Source: Helichrysum umbraculigerum (lineage: Eukaryota > Streptophyta > Magnoliopsida > Asterales > Asteraceae). From it: a stretch of 64,000 nucleotides of DNA. The stretch is taken from the NCBI GenBank assembly GCA_949592205.1, contig CATIUR010000001.1, positions 12,353,501 to 12,417,500 on the forward strand, read 5' to 3'. Of this stretch, positions 52,404 to 62,151 are shown one piece after another. A program made the translations under genes and the position numbers. The notes beneath the pieces are model-generated. The model was given only the letters and a program-made list of their open reading frames with translations, searched no databases and had not been told where the DNA came from. Every line of letters begins with the position of its first letter. Positions within the stretch are counted from its first letter, which is position 1.

Positions 52404-55400
52404 TAGCTCGAGGTCGCGTTTGATGTAGAATCAGTGAAGAGTTGAGGATATTTGAGTCGCATTTGGTCTTCCCGTTCCCAGGTGAATTCCGGACCGCGCC
52501 GCGAATTACATCTGACCTTGACGATGGGAATACGACTTTGTTTTAGTTGTTTGACCTCACGGTCCATGATTTCGGCAGGTTCCTCAACGAAATGAAGTTT
52601 GTCGTCAACACGAATTTCATCGAGTGGGATAATTAGTGTCTCATCAGACAGACATTTCTTCAAGTTAGAAATGTGAAAAGTAGGGTGCACGCTGCTGAGT
52701 TCGGATGGCAGCTGCAATCGATAAGCTACGGGGCCAATCCGTTCGAGGATCTCAAAAGGCCCGATGTACCTGGGATTTAATTTCCCGCGTTTGCCAAAAC
52801 GGATGACGCCTTTCCAAAGCGATACTTTTACGAGTACTCGATCCCCAACTTGGAACTCGAGTGGTTTGCGTCTCACGTCAGCATAACTTTTCTGACGATC
52901 ACGTGCGGCTTTGAGTCGGTTATGGATTTCCACAATTTTCTCAGTGGTGGCGTGAATGAGTTCAGGACCAGTGAGTTGACTATCTCCCACTTCAGTCCAA
53001 CAGATCGGTGATCGGCACTTATGACCGTACAGTGCCTCAAAAGGTGCAGCCTTAATACTGGCGTGATAGCTGTTAGTGTACGAGAATTCGCACAACGGTA
53101 GATGTCTTTCCCAGTTTGTACCGAAATCAACTACGCATGCGCGTAGCATATCTTCCAGTGTCTGAATGGTTCGTTCACTTTGGCCATCGGTTTGGGGATG
53201 GTATGCGGTACTCATATCAAGACGGGTACCCATTGCTTTTTGAAGTGACTGCCAAAAGTGAGAAGTGAAACGGGCATCTCTGTCAGAGATGATCGAGATT
53301 GGAACACCGTGTTGAGAAACAATTTCCTTGATGTAGATTTGTGCAAGGCGTTCCATTTTATCGTTTTCCTTGATTGCCAGGAAATGAGCGGATTTGGTGA
53401 GACAATCGACGATCACCCAAATGGTATCGCAACCGCTCGACGACTTTGGTAGTTTGGTTATGAAATCCATGGCAATTTGTTCCCATTTCCATTCAGGGAT
53501 TTCAGGTTGTTGGAGTAAACCAGGAGGTTTCTGATGTTCGGTTTTGACTTTCGAGCAAGTAAGACACTTGCTGACATAAGTGGCTATTTCGGCTTTCATA
53601 TTTGGCCACCAATAAAATTCCTTGATGCCGTGGTACATCTTATCGGATCCTGGATGGATAGAATATTTGGACTTGTGAGCCTCATCCATCACCAAGTCTC
53701 GTAGGTTTCCAAAATTAGGCAACCAGATTCGGTTTGAGAAATACCTAATCCCGTTAGATTTGGTTTCAAATTGTTTGTCAATACCCCGTAAGGCTTCATT
53801 TTTGATGTTTTCAGGTTTCAGGGCTTCGATCTGAGCGGTATGAATCTGAATGGTAAGGTCGTTGTGAATGGTCATACTGAGGGCTCGGACTCGAAGTGGT
53901 TTTGGTCGTTCCTTTCGACTGAGGGCATCGGCCACAACATTAGCCTTCCCTGGATGGTACTTGATCTCGCAATCGTAATCGGTAAGCAACTCGACCCATC
54001 GACGTTGCCTCATATTGAGATCCTTCTGATCGTATATATGTTGGAGACTTTTATGATCGGTAAAGATTGTGCACTTAGTGCCGTAGAGATAATGTCTCCA
54101 GATTTTGAGAGCAAAAACGACAGCTCCAAGTTCGAGATCATGAGTGGTGTAGTTCTTTTCATGAATTTTCAGCTGTCGGGAGGCATAGGCAATGACTTTG
54201 TCTCGTTGCATTAACACACAACCGAGACCTTGATGAGAAGCATCGCAGTATACCACGAAGTCATCGGTGCCTTCGGGTAGGGATAAAATTGGAGCACTGC
54301 AAAGCTTTTGTTTCAGAAGTTGGAATGCTGACTCTTGTTTATCGGTCCAATCAAACCTTTTGTCCTTCTGAGTCAGTACCGTGAGTGGTAGGGCTATTTT
54401 GGAGAAATTTTCGATGAAACGCCGATAGTACCCATCAAGACCCAAGAATTGACGTACTTCAGTTGCAGTGGTGGGTGCTTGCCAGTCTTTGATAGCCTCG
54501 ATTTTTGATGGGTCAACGTGAATTCCATGACTGTCGATCACGTGACCAAGGAATTGAACGGTTTTTATCCAGAACTCACACTTAGAGAATTTGGCGTAAA
54601 GCTCCTCGTGTCTAAGTAGTTCTAGAATGGTTTTGAGGTGTTGCGCATGTTCTTGCTCGTTGCGCGAGTAAATGAGTATGTCATCGATAAAGACAATGAC
54701 AAACTTGTCGAGGTAAGGTTTACACACCCGGTTCATGAGGTCCATGAATACAGCCGGTGCGTTGGTTAGACCGAAGGACATCACTTGGAATTCGTAGTGC
54801 CCGTAACGACTTCTGAAAGCAGTTTTCAGAATATCGGTGTCGCGAACTCGTAACTGGTGACAGCCTGATTGCAGGTCGATTTTTGAGTAGAAACTTGAAC
54901 CCTGAAGTTGGTCGAATAGATCATCAATGCGAGGAAGTGGGTATCGGTTTTTGACGGTCAATTTGTTCAACTCTCGGTAGTCGATGCACATTCGGAATGA
55001 ACCGTCCTTCTTTTTAACAAATAAGACCGGAGCTCCCCAAGGTGAAGAACTCGGTCTAATGAATCCTCTATCCAGGAGTTCCTGTAACTGTGCGGACAAC
55101 TCCTGAAGTTCGGATGGGGCTAAACGGTACGGTGCGCGGGCCACCGGTGCGGCACCCGGCACGAGATCGATTGAGAACTCAACCTGTCTAGATGGAGGTA
55201 AACCAGGTAGTTCTTCCGGAAAGACTTCGGGAAAGTTTCTAACAATTGGCACATCCTCAAGTCGCTTCTCCTCCGACTTCTTCTCTGTGATGTGTGCGAG
55301 TATTGCAGGGTAACCCTTTCTCAGAAATTTTCGGGTTTTTAAGCAAGAGATGATATTGAGTCTCGTCCCGCCGGTCTCCCCCTGTATGATCAAGGTCCTA

Positions 55401-55990
55401 CCGACAGCGAGTGAAATGCGGACGATCTTATCGTAACAAACGATTTCAGCTCGGTGTTTAGACAACCAGTCCATTCCAATGATGACGTCGAAACTTCCGA
55501 TTTCAACGGGTACAAGATCGATTGAAAAGATTTCGTCAGCTAGGTTTAAAGTGCAATTAGGTATCACACTATTGGTTTCTATAAGTTTCCCATTTGCTAG
55601 CTCTACAGTGTACTTAACATCTAAGTCAACAGGAGTGATGTCAAGTAATGGGCAAAAGTCATCGGAGATAAAGCTTCTATCAGCACCAGTATCAAATAGA
55701 ACAGAAGCAGTTAAGTTGTTGAGGAGGAACATACCCGAGACCACATTCGAGTCTTGGCGGGCATCCCTGGATTTGATGACGAAGGCTCTGCTTCGGGTGT
55801 TGTTGTTGTTGCTGTTGTTATTCTTCAGCTTTGGGCACGTGTCCCTGAAGTGCCCGGGGTTCCCACACTCAAAGCAGACTTTGGGTGTCCTGGTGTTGTT
55901 AGGGTTGTTGTTGGTAGGAGAGTGGCAATCTTTGGTGAGGTGGCCGTGCCTCTTGCAATTGTGGCAAAAAGGGACCACAGGAACCTTCAT
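52403..55990 (-). CDS. Pol of element C: end of Gag, protease, RT, RNase H, integrase, chromodomain
   Basis: 1195-codon uninterrupted reverse-strand frame. It begins inside Gag at the knuckles CHNCKRHGHLTKDC and CFECGNPGHFRDTC, then protease LFDTGADRS (about residue 86), RT with FIDD (about 421), RNase H VYCDAS (about 567), integrase zinc region HPGSDK/CLTCSK, integrase core (DFITKLP, DRDARFTSHFW, QSERTIQTLED), GPY/F module and chromodomain (FVEEPAEIMDREVK to FTWEREDQM, about 1130-1180). It reads through the point where element A is frameshifted. Very similar to A throughout; substitutions such as LDGYYRR for LAGYYRR and LQSGCHQL for LRSGYHQL may reduce RT activity. It is joined to the Gag start only across a 1-bp shift near 55965. 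Confidence 0.93.
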   Translation of the reverse strand: MKVPVVPFCHNCKRHGHLTKDCHSPTNNNPNNTRTPKVCFECGNPGHFRDTCPKLKNNNSNNNNTRSRAFVIKSRDARQDSNVVSGMFLLNNLTASVLFDTGADRSFISDDFCPLLDITPVDLDVKYTVELANGKLIETNSVIPNCTLNLADEIFSIDLVPVEIGSFDVIIGMDWLSKHRAEIVCYDKIVRISLAVGRTLIIQGETGGTRLNIISCLKTRKFLRKGYPAILAHITEKKSEEKRLEDVPIVRNFPEVFPEELPGLPPSRQVEFSIDLVPGAAPVARAPYRLAPSELQELSAQLQELLDRGFIRPSSSPWGAPVLFVKKKDGSFRMCIDYRELNKLTVKNRYPLPRIDDLFDQLQGSSFYSKIDLQSGCHQLRVRDTDILKTAFRSRYGHYEFQVMSFGLTNAPAVFMDLMNRVCKPYLDKFVIVFIDDILIYSRNEQEHAQHLKTILELLRHEELYAKFSKCEFWIKTVQFLGHVIDSHGIHVDPSKIEAIKDWQAPTTATEVRQFLGLDGYYRRFIENFSKIALPLTVLTQKDKRFDWTDKQESAFQLLKQKLCSAPILSLPEGTDDFVVYCDASHQGLGCVLMQRDKVIAYASRQLKIHEKNYTTHDLELGAVVFALKIWRHYLYGTKCTIFTDHKSLQHIYDQKDLNMRQRRWVELLTDYDCEIKYHPGKANVVADALSRKERPKPLRVRALSMTIHNDLTIQIHTAQIEALKPENIKNEALRGIDKQFETKSNGIRYFSNRIWLPNFGNLRDLVMDEAHKSKYSIHPGSDKMYHGIKEFYWWPNMKAEIATYVSKCLTCSKVKTEHQKPPGLLQQPEIPEWKWEQIAMDFITKLPKSSSGCDTIWVIVDCLTKSAHFLAIKENDKMERLAQIYIKEIVSQHGVPISIISDRDARFTSHFWQSLQKAMGTRLDMSTAYHPQTDGQSERTIQTLEDMLRACVVDFGTNWERHLPLCEFSYTNSYHASIKAAPFEALYGHKCRSPICWTEVGDSQLTGPELIHATTEKIVEIHNRLKAARDRQKSYADVRRKPLEFQVGDRVLVKVSLWKGVIRFGKRGKLNPRYIGPFEILERIGPVAYRLQLPSELSSVHPTFHISNLKKCLSDETLIIPLDEIRVDDKLHFVEEPAEIMDREVKQLKQSRIPIVKVRCNSRRGPEFTWEREDQMRLKYPQLFTDSTSNATSS

Positions 55991-56834
55991 GGTGACGGCT
56001 GCACATGGAACAATAGGGTTTGCTCCCAGTGTAGCCCCGTTTGATGTCTGTGGTGGTGTTGTAGGCTTTGATGGTGTTGGATTTCTTGTTTTGTTGGTTT
56101 GGGTGGTTATTGTGGTAGTCGGACAACTTTCTTTTGTTGTTATGGGAGGATGAAGTGGGTGGTTCAGAATCTTGGCTCATTGACATCAGGTCTTGGGCCA
56201 GTAGGATTGCACCGTCAATGGTGGTTTGGTTAGAAGTGGCAACGTGCCCCCAAACAGGTTCAGGAAGACCAAGGATGTACTTCCTGATTTTATCAGGTTC
56301 TGTGCTTACCATGGCTGGGCGGAGGGCAGCGAGTTGCTGGAATCTGGTGGTATAACCATCGATATCATCACCCTGAACCTTTAGGTTCCAGAACTCCTCG
56401 TCCAGCTTTTGGAGTTTGGCGATCGAACAGTATTTGGCGGTGAGTTTTGCTTTCAAGTCCTCCCAAGTTATTTGGTAAGCAGTGTCAGCACCCACGGATT
56501 GGGAATATGAGTTCCACCAAGAGTGGGCATCATCTTCGAGAGAGCAGGTAGCGAAGTTTACTTTGTCGTTCTCCGCGCATTTGCTGACACGGAAAATAGT
56601 TTCCATCTTCTCGAACCATCTGATCAGTCCGATGGCTCCTTCAGTACCCTTGAAGCTCGAGGGTTTGCAGCTTTGAAAGTCCTTGTAAGAACAAGGTTTA
56701 GTAGCGAGGGTTTCAGCGGCATCGCTGTTCCTCGCGGAATTTTGTGGAGTATTCCAAGTCAAGGCTTCAGTCACAGCCTGGGTTATGAGTGACGTAAGCT
56801 GAGCATCGGTGTATGGTCTTGTCTTTGGCGGCAT
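55899..56834 (-). pseudogene. Gag N-terminal part of element C, frameshifted at the first zinc knuckle
   Basis: Reverse-strand frame from the ATG at 56834 (MPPKTRPYTDAQLTSLITQA). It contains the Ty3 Gag capsid region (WWNSYSQSVG, EFWNLKVQGDDI) and CSMCSRHHEGSCGPF, where the homopolymer TTTT of element A is TTTTT. The extra base (about 55965-55969) sends the frame into a spurious tail, and the true continuation is in 55990-52403. One Lys to Met change alters the CSKC motif. Confidence 0.9.
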
Positions 56835-57128
56835 GATTCTTCAATAAAAGAAATGAAGATACATGAGACTTTGTAAGAAAGTTGTATTTATCTCAGATGT
56901 ACATGTATAAAGGCGGTAATACATAACATCAATATGAAAAAGAATTATGGTAATTAGTATAAGTAGAATCAGCAATGAATATTTGATAGATAATACGAGT
57001 TCAAAGGTTACATCCGACAGAGGTATTACAAAAGGTGTCAGGAATTGTTACATCCGACTAATTTATAGAGTAGCGCTAGATAGTCATTAGATTACGAGAT
57101 AGTTTACAAGACAAAGACTACACTAGTC

Positions 57129-57614
57129 TTAACGTAGATTAATCTGCTCCATCATTTCGATGAGACGATCCACCGTATTTGCAAGTCTGCTGGCTTGTCG
57201 GGCATTGTCTTCAGCCAATGCTAGTCGCTGTACCAATCCACGGGTATATTCTTCCGTTTCCCGTGAGCGTTGTTCACACTCTTCTAGCCTGTGTTTCAAA
57301 AGGGCGGTTTCTACGCTTATCTCCACCACTTTGTTGAAAAGAATGTCTACATTGTTAACGGTGGTTTCATGATCCTCGGAGACTTGTTCGATGCGTTCGA
57401 GAGATGTAAGTCTCCAGTTTTCGTTCGTTTCCTGCAACACGACATCCATGGTGCGAAGTCGCTGCTCGTGTTGGTTCACCCTAGCGGCTAAAGCCGGCAA
57501 GGTGAAGTGAGTGAGGTACGGGCCAGCTCGAGGCAACCTAGCGTTCCTCCTTGCTACCCTTGGGTTCTGCGACCCGGATTAAGAGCGAGATGAATATGAT
57601 GGTGTGTTTGCCAT
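57129..57614 (-). pseudogene. ORF0 of element C with nonsense codon 12
   Basis: Homologue of 914-1399 with the same total length (161 codons plus stop) and the same position upstream of gag. Codon 12 is TAA (57579-57581) where A has CAA. After it the frame is open to the same C-terminus RLIEMMEQINLR; a downstream ATG is available. Conservation of length and coiled-coil pattern between A and C supports ORF0 as a real gene rather than chance. The spacer to gag (56835-57128) has no ORF. Confidence 0.72.
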
Positions 57615-57927
57615 TTCTGAGACAAAGCGTTAGTAAGAGTGAGGCCTATATTCATATATTTCCTATATAATATAGCCTATTGGGTGTCTAGCATAAACAA
57701 GTTTAAGTCTCGGTTCTCTCGAGGTCAGAGTCTTCTAGTGTACCCTGTTCAGCCATAACTACTTTCAGATCTTACATCATCTTTGCTTAATTGTACATAG
57801 TTGATCAGGCAATGTTAAATTAAACTCGTATGACGTAATCACTGAACCAGTTATACCTAATAAGGAATACTGCCTAATGGTCATAGTCTAGGCCCACTAA
57901 ATGCAACCTAGTTCACTATAACCTTAG

Positions 57928-57939
57928 TCTCTGATACCA
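57928..57939 (-). promoter_or_regulatory. Primer-binding site of element C (one mismatch)
   Basis: Reverse strand TGGTATCAGAGA, whose last base differs from TGGTATCAGAGC of the other elements. The leader 57615-57927 holds no ORF. Confidence 0.88.
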
Positions 57940-57942
57940 ATC

Positions 57943-60286
57943 TGTAACACCCCCAAATTTAATGAATTGCGGAAGCACGATTTGGGTGTTACTAATCAAT
58001 AACAAAGCACAAAGATATATAGTAAACGACTCTATATGCGTCGTTTTAACAAAATATATTAATATTGAAATGTCTACAACATTTATAGCTTTACATAGCT
58101 CGAGTTTAAGTAAAAGGAGATTTCAGTACATAAGTACTTGTACAAAATATACTAATGCAAGAAAATCTCAAACGTCTGTATGCTGACTCGAGCTAGAAGT
58201 CCTGAAGCAGAGACAACCTACTGCTTGGTACATGCGATACATGCTAAATGGGTCAGCTAAACCTGGTGAGCTCACCGGTTTGAAATCAAGTAATATGGTA
58301 TGAACCGCAAGATTTAAATAATTGAATTGCATCCAGCAATTGATAATGTATATGTATACAGCCATGAGCACATAGTTGAGCTAAACTCGAGGGCCGGGTC
58401 CCCTAAAGAGAATTCCGGGCGAGGTGCCTCCACGAATGCCTAATCAACATTCGTCTTCCCAAATATTAGTACGTCCGTTTACCCGGTTAGTGCTTGCTAA
58501 CCCGAACGAGGAGGGTCAATCCTATATGGTACCATATACTAATATTCACGCTACAACGTATTAACAACTATGCTGACGGAGGACTTTAAATGATTAGTTT
58601 CGAAAAACTCATGTAGTATATGAAATGTTTGTACTTGCGTTCACATGTTAAAAATGAGCAATATATCACACCCCTGAGTAAAATAGTAAAAAGAGGGGCT
58701 ATGAGACTCACCTGAGTCTTGTGAGTTTAACTTAATAAACTTGAGTTGATTAGTCGAGTATGAAGTCCAAAGACTTGTAACCTAAGGGTGTCTACGACAC
58801 GCGATGGTTATAATCATGATTGGGTATCTCAAAAGATCACCCTTGTAGTTGTTACACAACTATATATATGTCTAAATTACTACAATTTGGTTGATTTGTT
58901 AAGTGTTTGAAAACGTGTGCAGTCCGTTGGTGATGGATTTGAAATAATAAACTTTAAGTATTATTATCAGGTTATTGGTGTTTTGCACTTACAAGTGTGT
59001 TCCAATGTGTTTTATAAGTCGTATCGTATAAGTGTTTGAGGTTATATAGGTTCGACACTTAGTGAAATTTTAGTTTGAAAACCTGCTGTTTTATGCGACA
59101 CAATCATGCGACACAAAAGTTTGTTATGCGACACAAGGGTTGTGTCGCATAGAAATGCGACACAATATCTATACGACACAAGGGTTGTGTCGCATAGATG
59201 CGAGATGCTTATTCAACAGCGACATAGTGATAGTGTCGCATAGTATTTGCGACATAAGATACGACACAATATTGTGTCGCATAGGGTACGACATAACTGG
59301 TTTCATACGACACAATATACGACATAAGAGGCAAAATACGACACAACATGCGACACAAGGCTTGTGTCGCATTGAAGAACATCAGCCCAGAAAGTCCGAC
59401 TGTTGAGATTTTTCCGGCCAAAAACCCAATTTAAACTCGTTTTTAAGCTATAAAACCGTGTTCTACTCTTTGTAATGGACATATATAAGTTATATAAACA
59501 CTAACAAGTGAAAATACAAAGAATCGAGAGTTTTCGGGATTTTGTCGGAAACTTACAAAGTGGCGAAATGGAAATCCGAAAAGATAGAAGTGTAGATCGT
59601 GTTGTCGTGGTCGTATTTCTTCAAATGGCCTAAGTGATTCGAGTGCGTTTGATTGTGTTATTTGATGAATTAGATGGATGTGGTGAAAGTGTTTAGAGAA
59701 AGAAATGAGAGAAAAGAGTAGGAGAGAGAGAGAGTTGGATGGTGAGAATGAAATGAAAGAGGAAAATGGGAGGTTAAGTCCCCCATTTTCAGTCTCCGTC
59801 TCTGCTCCGCGTGGTGTTCGTTTTCTCCGTCATTTAACGTTTTAATAAATATTTTGCGCGTTAATTAACCATCTTAAAAATACGAATTTTTGTTTAATAA
59901 TCTAATTAAATTGTTTTACCAATTATCTACTAATTTAAATACTTAAAATGTGATTTAAATAATTTTCGTATTTTGTTGTTAATTTGGTAAGTTTCAATTG
60001 TACGAAGCGGGATAACTTTGGGAATAAAATTTAAACAGTAGTTTGGACCCAGTAATGTTTTCAGATAATGTTTTATACTTAAATATAAATTGTGTCACCA
60101 ACATCCGTATTTATGGAACCGAAATACATTCGATTTAAATTGCGTACGATTTAATCAAATCGCATTTTCGTATATATTCAACAATATATATATTTCGATA
60201 CATAAATTAGCCTAACACAGAACTAATTACATGTATTAACATATGATTAGGCACTAATTACTAGTCCTAATTTGGCGGGTGTTACA
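57943..60286 (-). repeat. Element C 5' LTR
   Basis: 2344 bp; array at 59094-59373, conserved block at 58915-58930 (mutated to CCAACGGACTGCACAC), CAG|GTGAGT (rev., 58706-58714) and GTAAGT (rev., 59551-59556). The CAG|GTACC site seen in the 3' LTR is altered (CATGTAC) near 58230. Confidence 0.94.
59094..59373 (-). repeat. GCGACACAA / TTGTGTCGC array in the 5' LTR of element C
   Basis: Same array as in the 3' LTR at an offset of 7918 bp, nearly unchanged, although the rest of the LTR pair differs at several dozen sites. Confidence 0.88.
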
Positions 60287-60356
60287 TCTACCTCTCTCAC
60301 TTAATCTCTTCGAATAACAAAAACAAGTTTGAACAGAAAAACGGGAATGAAAAACA

Positions 60357-60545
60357 GTAGTCGAGATGGCCTTGGCCCCAGTAGTACTCTTTTATCAATA
60401 AGTGTTGCATAAAATTGTGAGTGGTAATGGACTAAATACTACCAACTCAACAAAACTTATTGCCGTCACCACGCTATGTATTATTATGAGAATGCATCAT
60501 TGCGCATCTCGTCATTGAAAATTTGTGCTCGACTTAATTTCTTTT
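60357..60545 (+). repeat. CACTA internal repeat, copy 2
   Basis: Begins GTAGTCGAGATGGCCTTGG and is homologous to 46620-46850 in the same orientation, without the (TA)n. It lies in the DNA between the two Transposase_24 exons, so it is probably intronic. Confidence 0.75.
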
Positions 60546-60555
60546 AAAAAAGGAC

Positions 60556-60641
<86 letters not shown>
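60556..60641. repeat. (AAT)n microsatellite
   Basis: About 28 units of AAT/ATA without visible interruption, beside CACTA internal repeat copy 2. Confidence 0.95.
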
Positions 60642-60642
<1 letters not shown>

Positions 60643-60656
60643 TAATTAATTAAAAT

Positions 60657-61370
60657 TTATACCCGAAATTCTTCACTGTTGACCTTCTCACAGAATTTCT
60701 TCCATAGTCCTTCTTCCTTGTTAAGAAACGGGTATTTCAAAAAGGGGCTTTTCCCAGTTTTCAAAAAACTATCCCTCAGATTTCTCTTGAATTCTTTCCA
60801 GGCATGGTTGCATTGCGCTGTAACAGCCTTCTTGGTCTCCTCACCCTCAATATCAGGAACTGCTTTCTGAAATACATAAGTATAAATTAGTATCATCTTT
60901 GAGAAAGGGATATAGTTGCTACAAAATTATTTTAACGGTTCAAAATTTACCTTAACCTCTTCTCATAGTGAATCTTTCAGTTTCTCATCAACCTTATCCC
61001 ACGAATCAATTAGAATACTAACCCGGCCTCTAGCCACAAGACCTACCATTTTACAAAATGAAACCTGTCCCGGCCCAATGTTGAGTCCAAACACATTGAA
61101 GTTAACTTCTCTACCGTGAAGCACATTGGCCTTTTCATCCTTCTCCTTATATGAAGTAGCCCTGCTCTTTCTCCTTTTTCGTGGATCACTTGTACTACAC
61201 TCTTGATCAACTAGTTCTCCAACATGATTGTCTTCTTCCTGTTCTGGAATATATGACATCTGATCCTTTGCATGAAGATCAGGTTGTTGATGATCACTCG
61301 TAACACCTTTTTCAATATAATCATTCAAATAATCATCTTCCGGATGAGAAAGGAGATCCTTATCTTGATT
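60657..61370 (-). pseudogene. Transposase_24-type CACTA protein, N-terminal part
   Basis: Reverse strand. About 61370-60957 contains a charged, nuclear-localisation-like DPRKRRKSRATSYKEK and NFNVFGLNIGPGQVSFCK, VARGRVSILIDSWDKVDEKL, ending before GTAAATTT. After CTTATGTATTTCAG, 60866-60657 reads KAVPDIEGEETKKAV, CNHAWKEFKRNLRDSF and LWKKFCEKVNSEEFR. The order GxxIGPxxV, WxxV and W-x2-FK-x2-L fits the plant En/Spm Ptta family. A TGA interrupts the first exon (SL-stop-EEVK, about 60966-60968), probably from CGA. Together with the element C insertion this makes the copy inactive. Confidence 0.7.
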
Positions 61371-61379
61371 ATCCTACAA

Positions 61380-62151
61380 ATGATTATGAATAAGTTATTA
61401 AAAAATAATATATAAGATCAAACGTAATCTAACATTCAATAATAATTAATAGGTACATTACACCCACAATACATAGATAAATAAACTTGCCTACCAAACA
61501 TCATCAGATAGGTCCCCACAAGGTAATTAACTAATCATAGTCCATAGATATCATATAAAAAGTGGCAAAAAAATTGGTCCCCGCATACTAATATTAATAT
61601 TCCCCACATCAAACGACAGAAAACGACACTTCTTTGTACGTAGTATATTAAACAGCAAACGACAAATATTCACTTTTTGGTTAAATAATGGAGATACTCA
61701 ACAACACGTACACCTCTAGAGTCTTGACACATGAACATAACAAATGGTTCATATAAATCACAGATCGAAGATATAAACACACTAAAAAACAAAATTGTAT
61801 AAGAACAGTTCACAGAGTTGATGACATATTGCGGGATAATGTTCACTTTTTGGTTATGATACAAACAATCATCAACTAATTAAACACATGCATAATTAAA
61901 AAAATATACAAACTCTCGATTAATTAGCTCAACTACAATTACGGTACGTATTTGAAGCAGAAACACCAAATTAACACATTTATAACCAATGGCGGATCCA
62001 GAAATCCAAGTGACCCGTAGCACAATTTTTTTTCATAGTATTAAATAGATAATTTTATCATGAACATGTACGATTTTATTAGAAATTAGTATTTTTTAGA
62101 ATAAATAACATACAAAATGAACTAATCATTTATCAAACCAGTAGCAGAACT
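61380..62151. other. AT-rich stretch before element F
   Basis: No gene that I can support. A CTTTTTGGTTA... motif occurs at about 61673 and 61844. A GGCGGATCCAGAAAT motif lies at 61992. It may still be CACTA sequence; no CACTA terminus was seen. Confidence 0.4.

Larger units (their letters stand above)
50025..60286 (-). mobile_element. Element C: complete Ty3 chromovirus of the same family as A
   Basis: 10262 bp inserted in the CACTA gene with target-site duplication TCTAC (50020-50024 and 60287-60291). LTRs are 2344 bp each (50025-52368 and 57943-60286) and differ at several dozen sites, roughly 1.5% by eye, so it is clearly older than A, B and D. It encodes ORF0 (nonsense at codon 12), gag (1-bp frameshift) and an uninterrupted protease-to-chromodomain frame. 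Confidence 0.95.
46245..62151 (-). mobile_element. CACTA (En/Spm) transposon, incomplete in window, hosting element C
   Basis: Starts at 46245 with CACTACTACAAAA, the CACTA-type terminal inverted repeat, inside gag of E. The expected 3-bp target copy is GTT (46242-46244). Its gene runs on the reverse strand: a Transposase_24-type part (61370-60657, continued at 50019-49250 after the element C insertion) followed by a proline-rich stretch and a Ulp1-type protease (48086-47457). The other terminus was not found before element F at 62152, so it probably lies outside the window. No TNP2-type transposase was seen. Confidence 0.8.
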
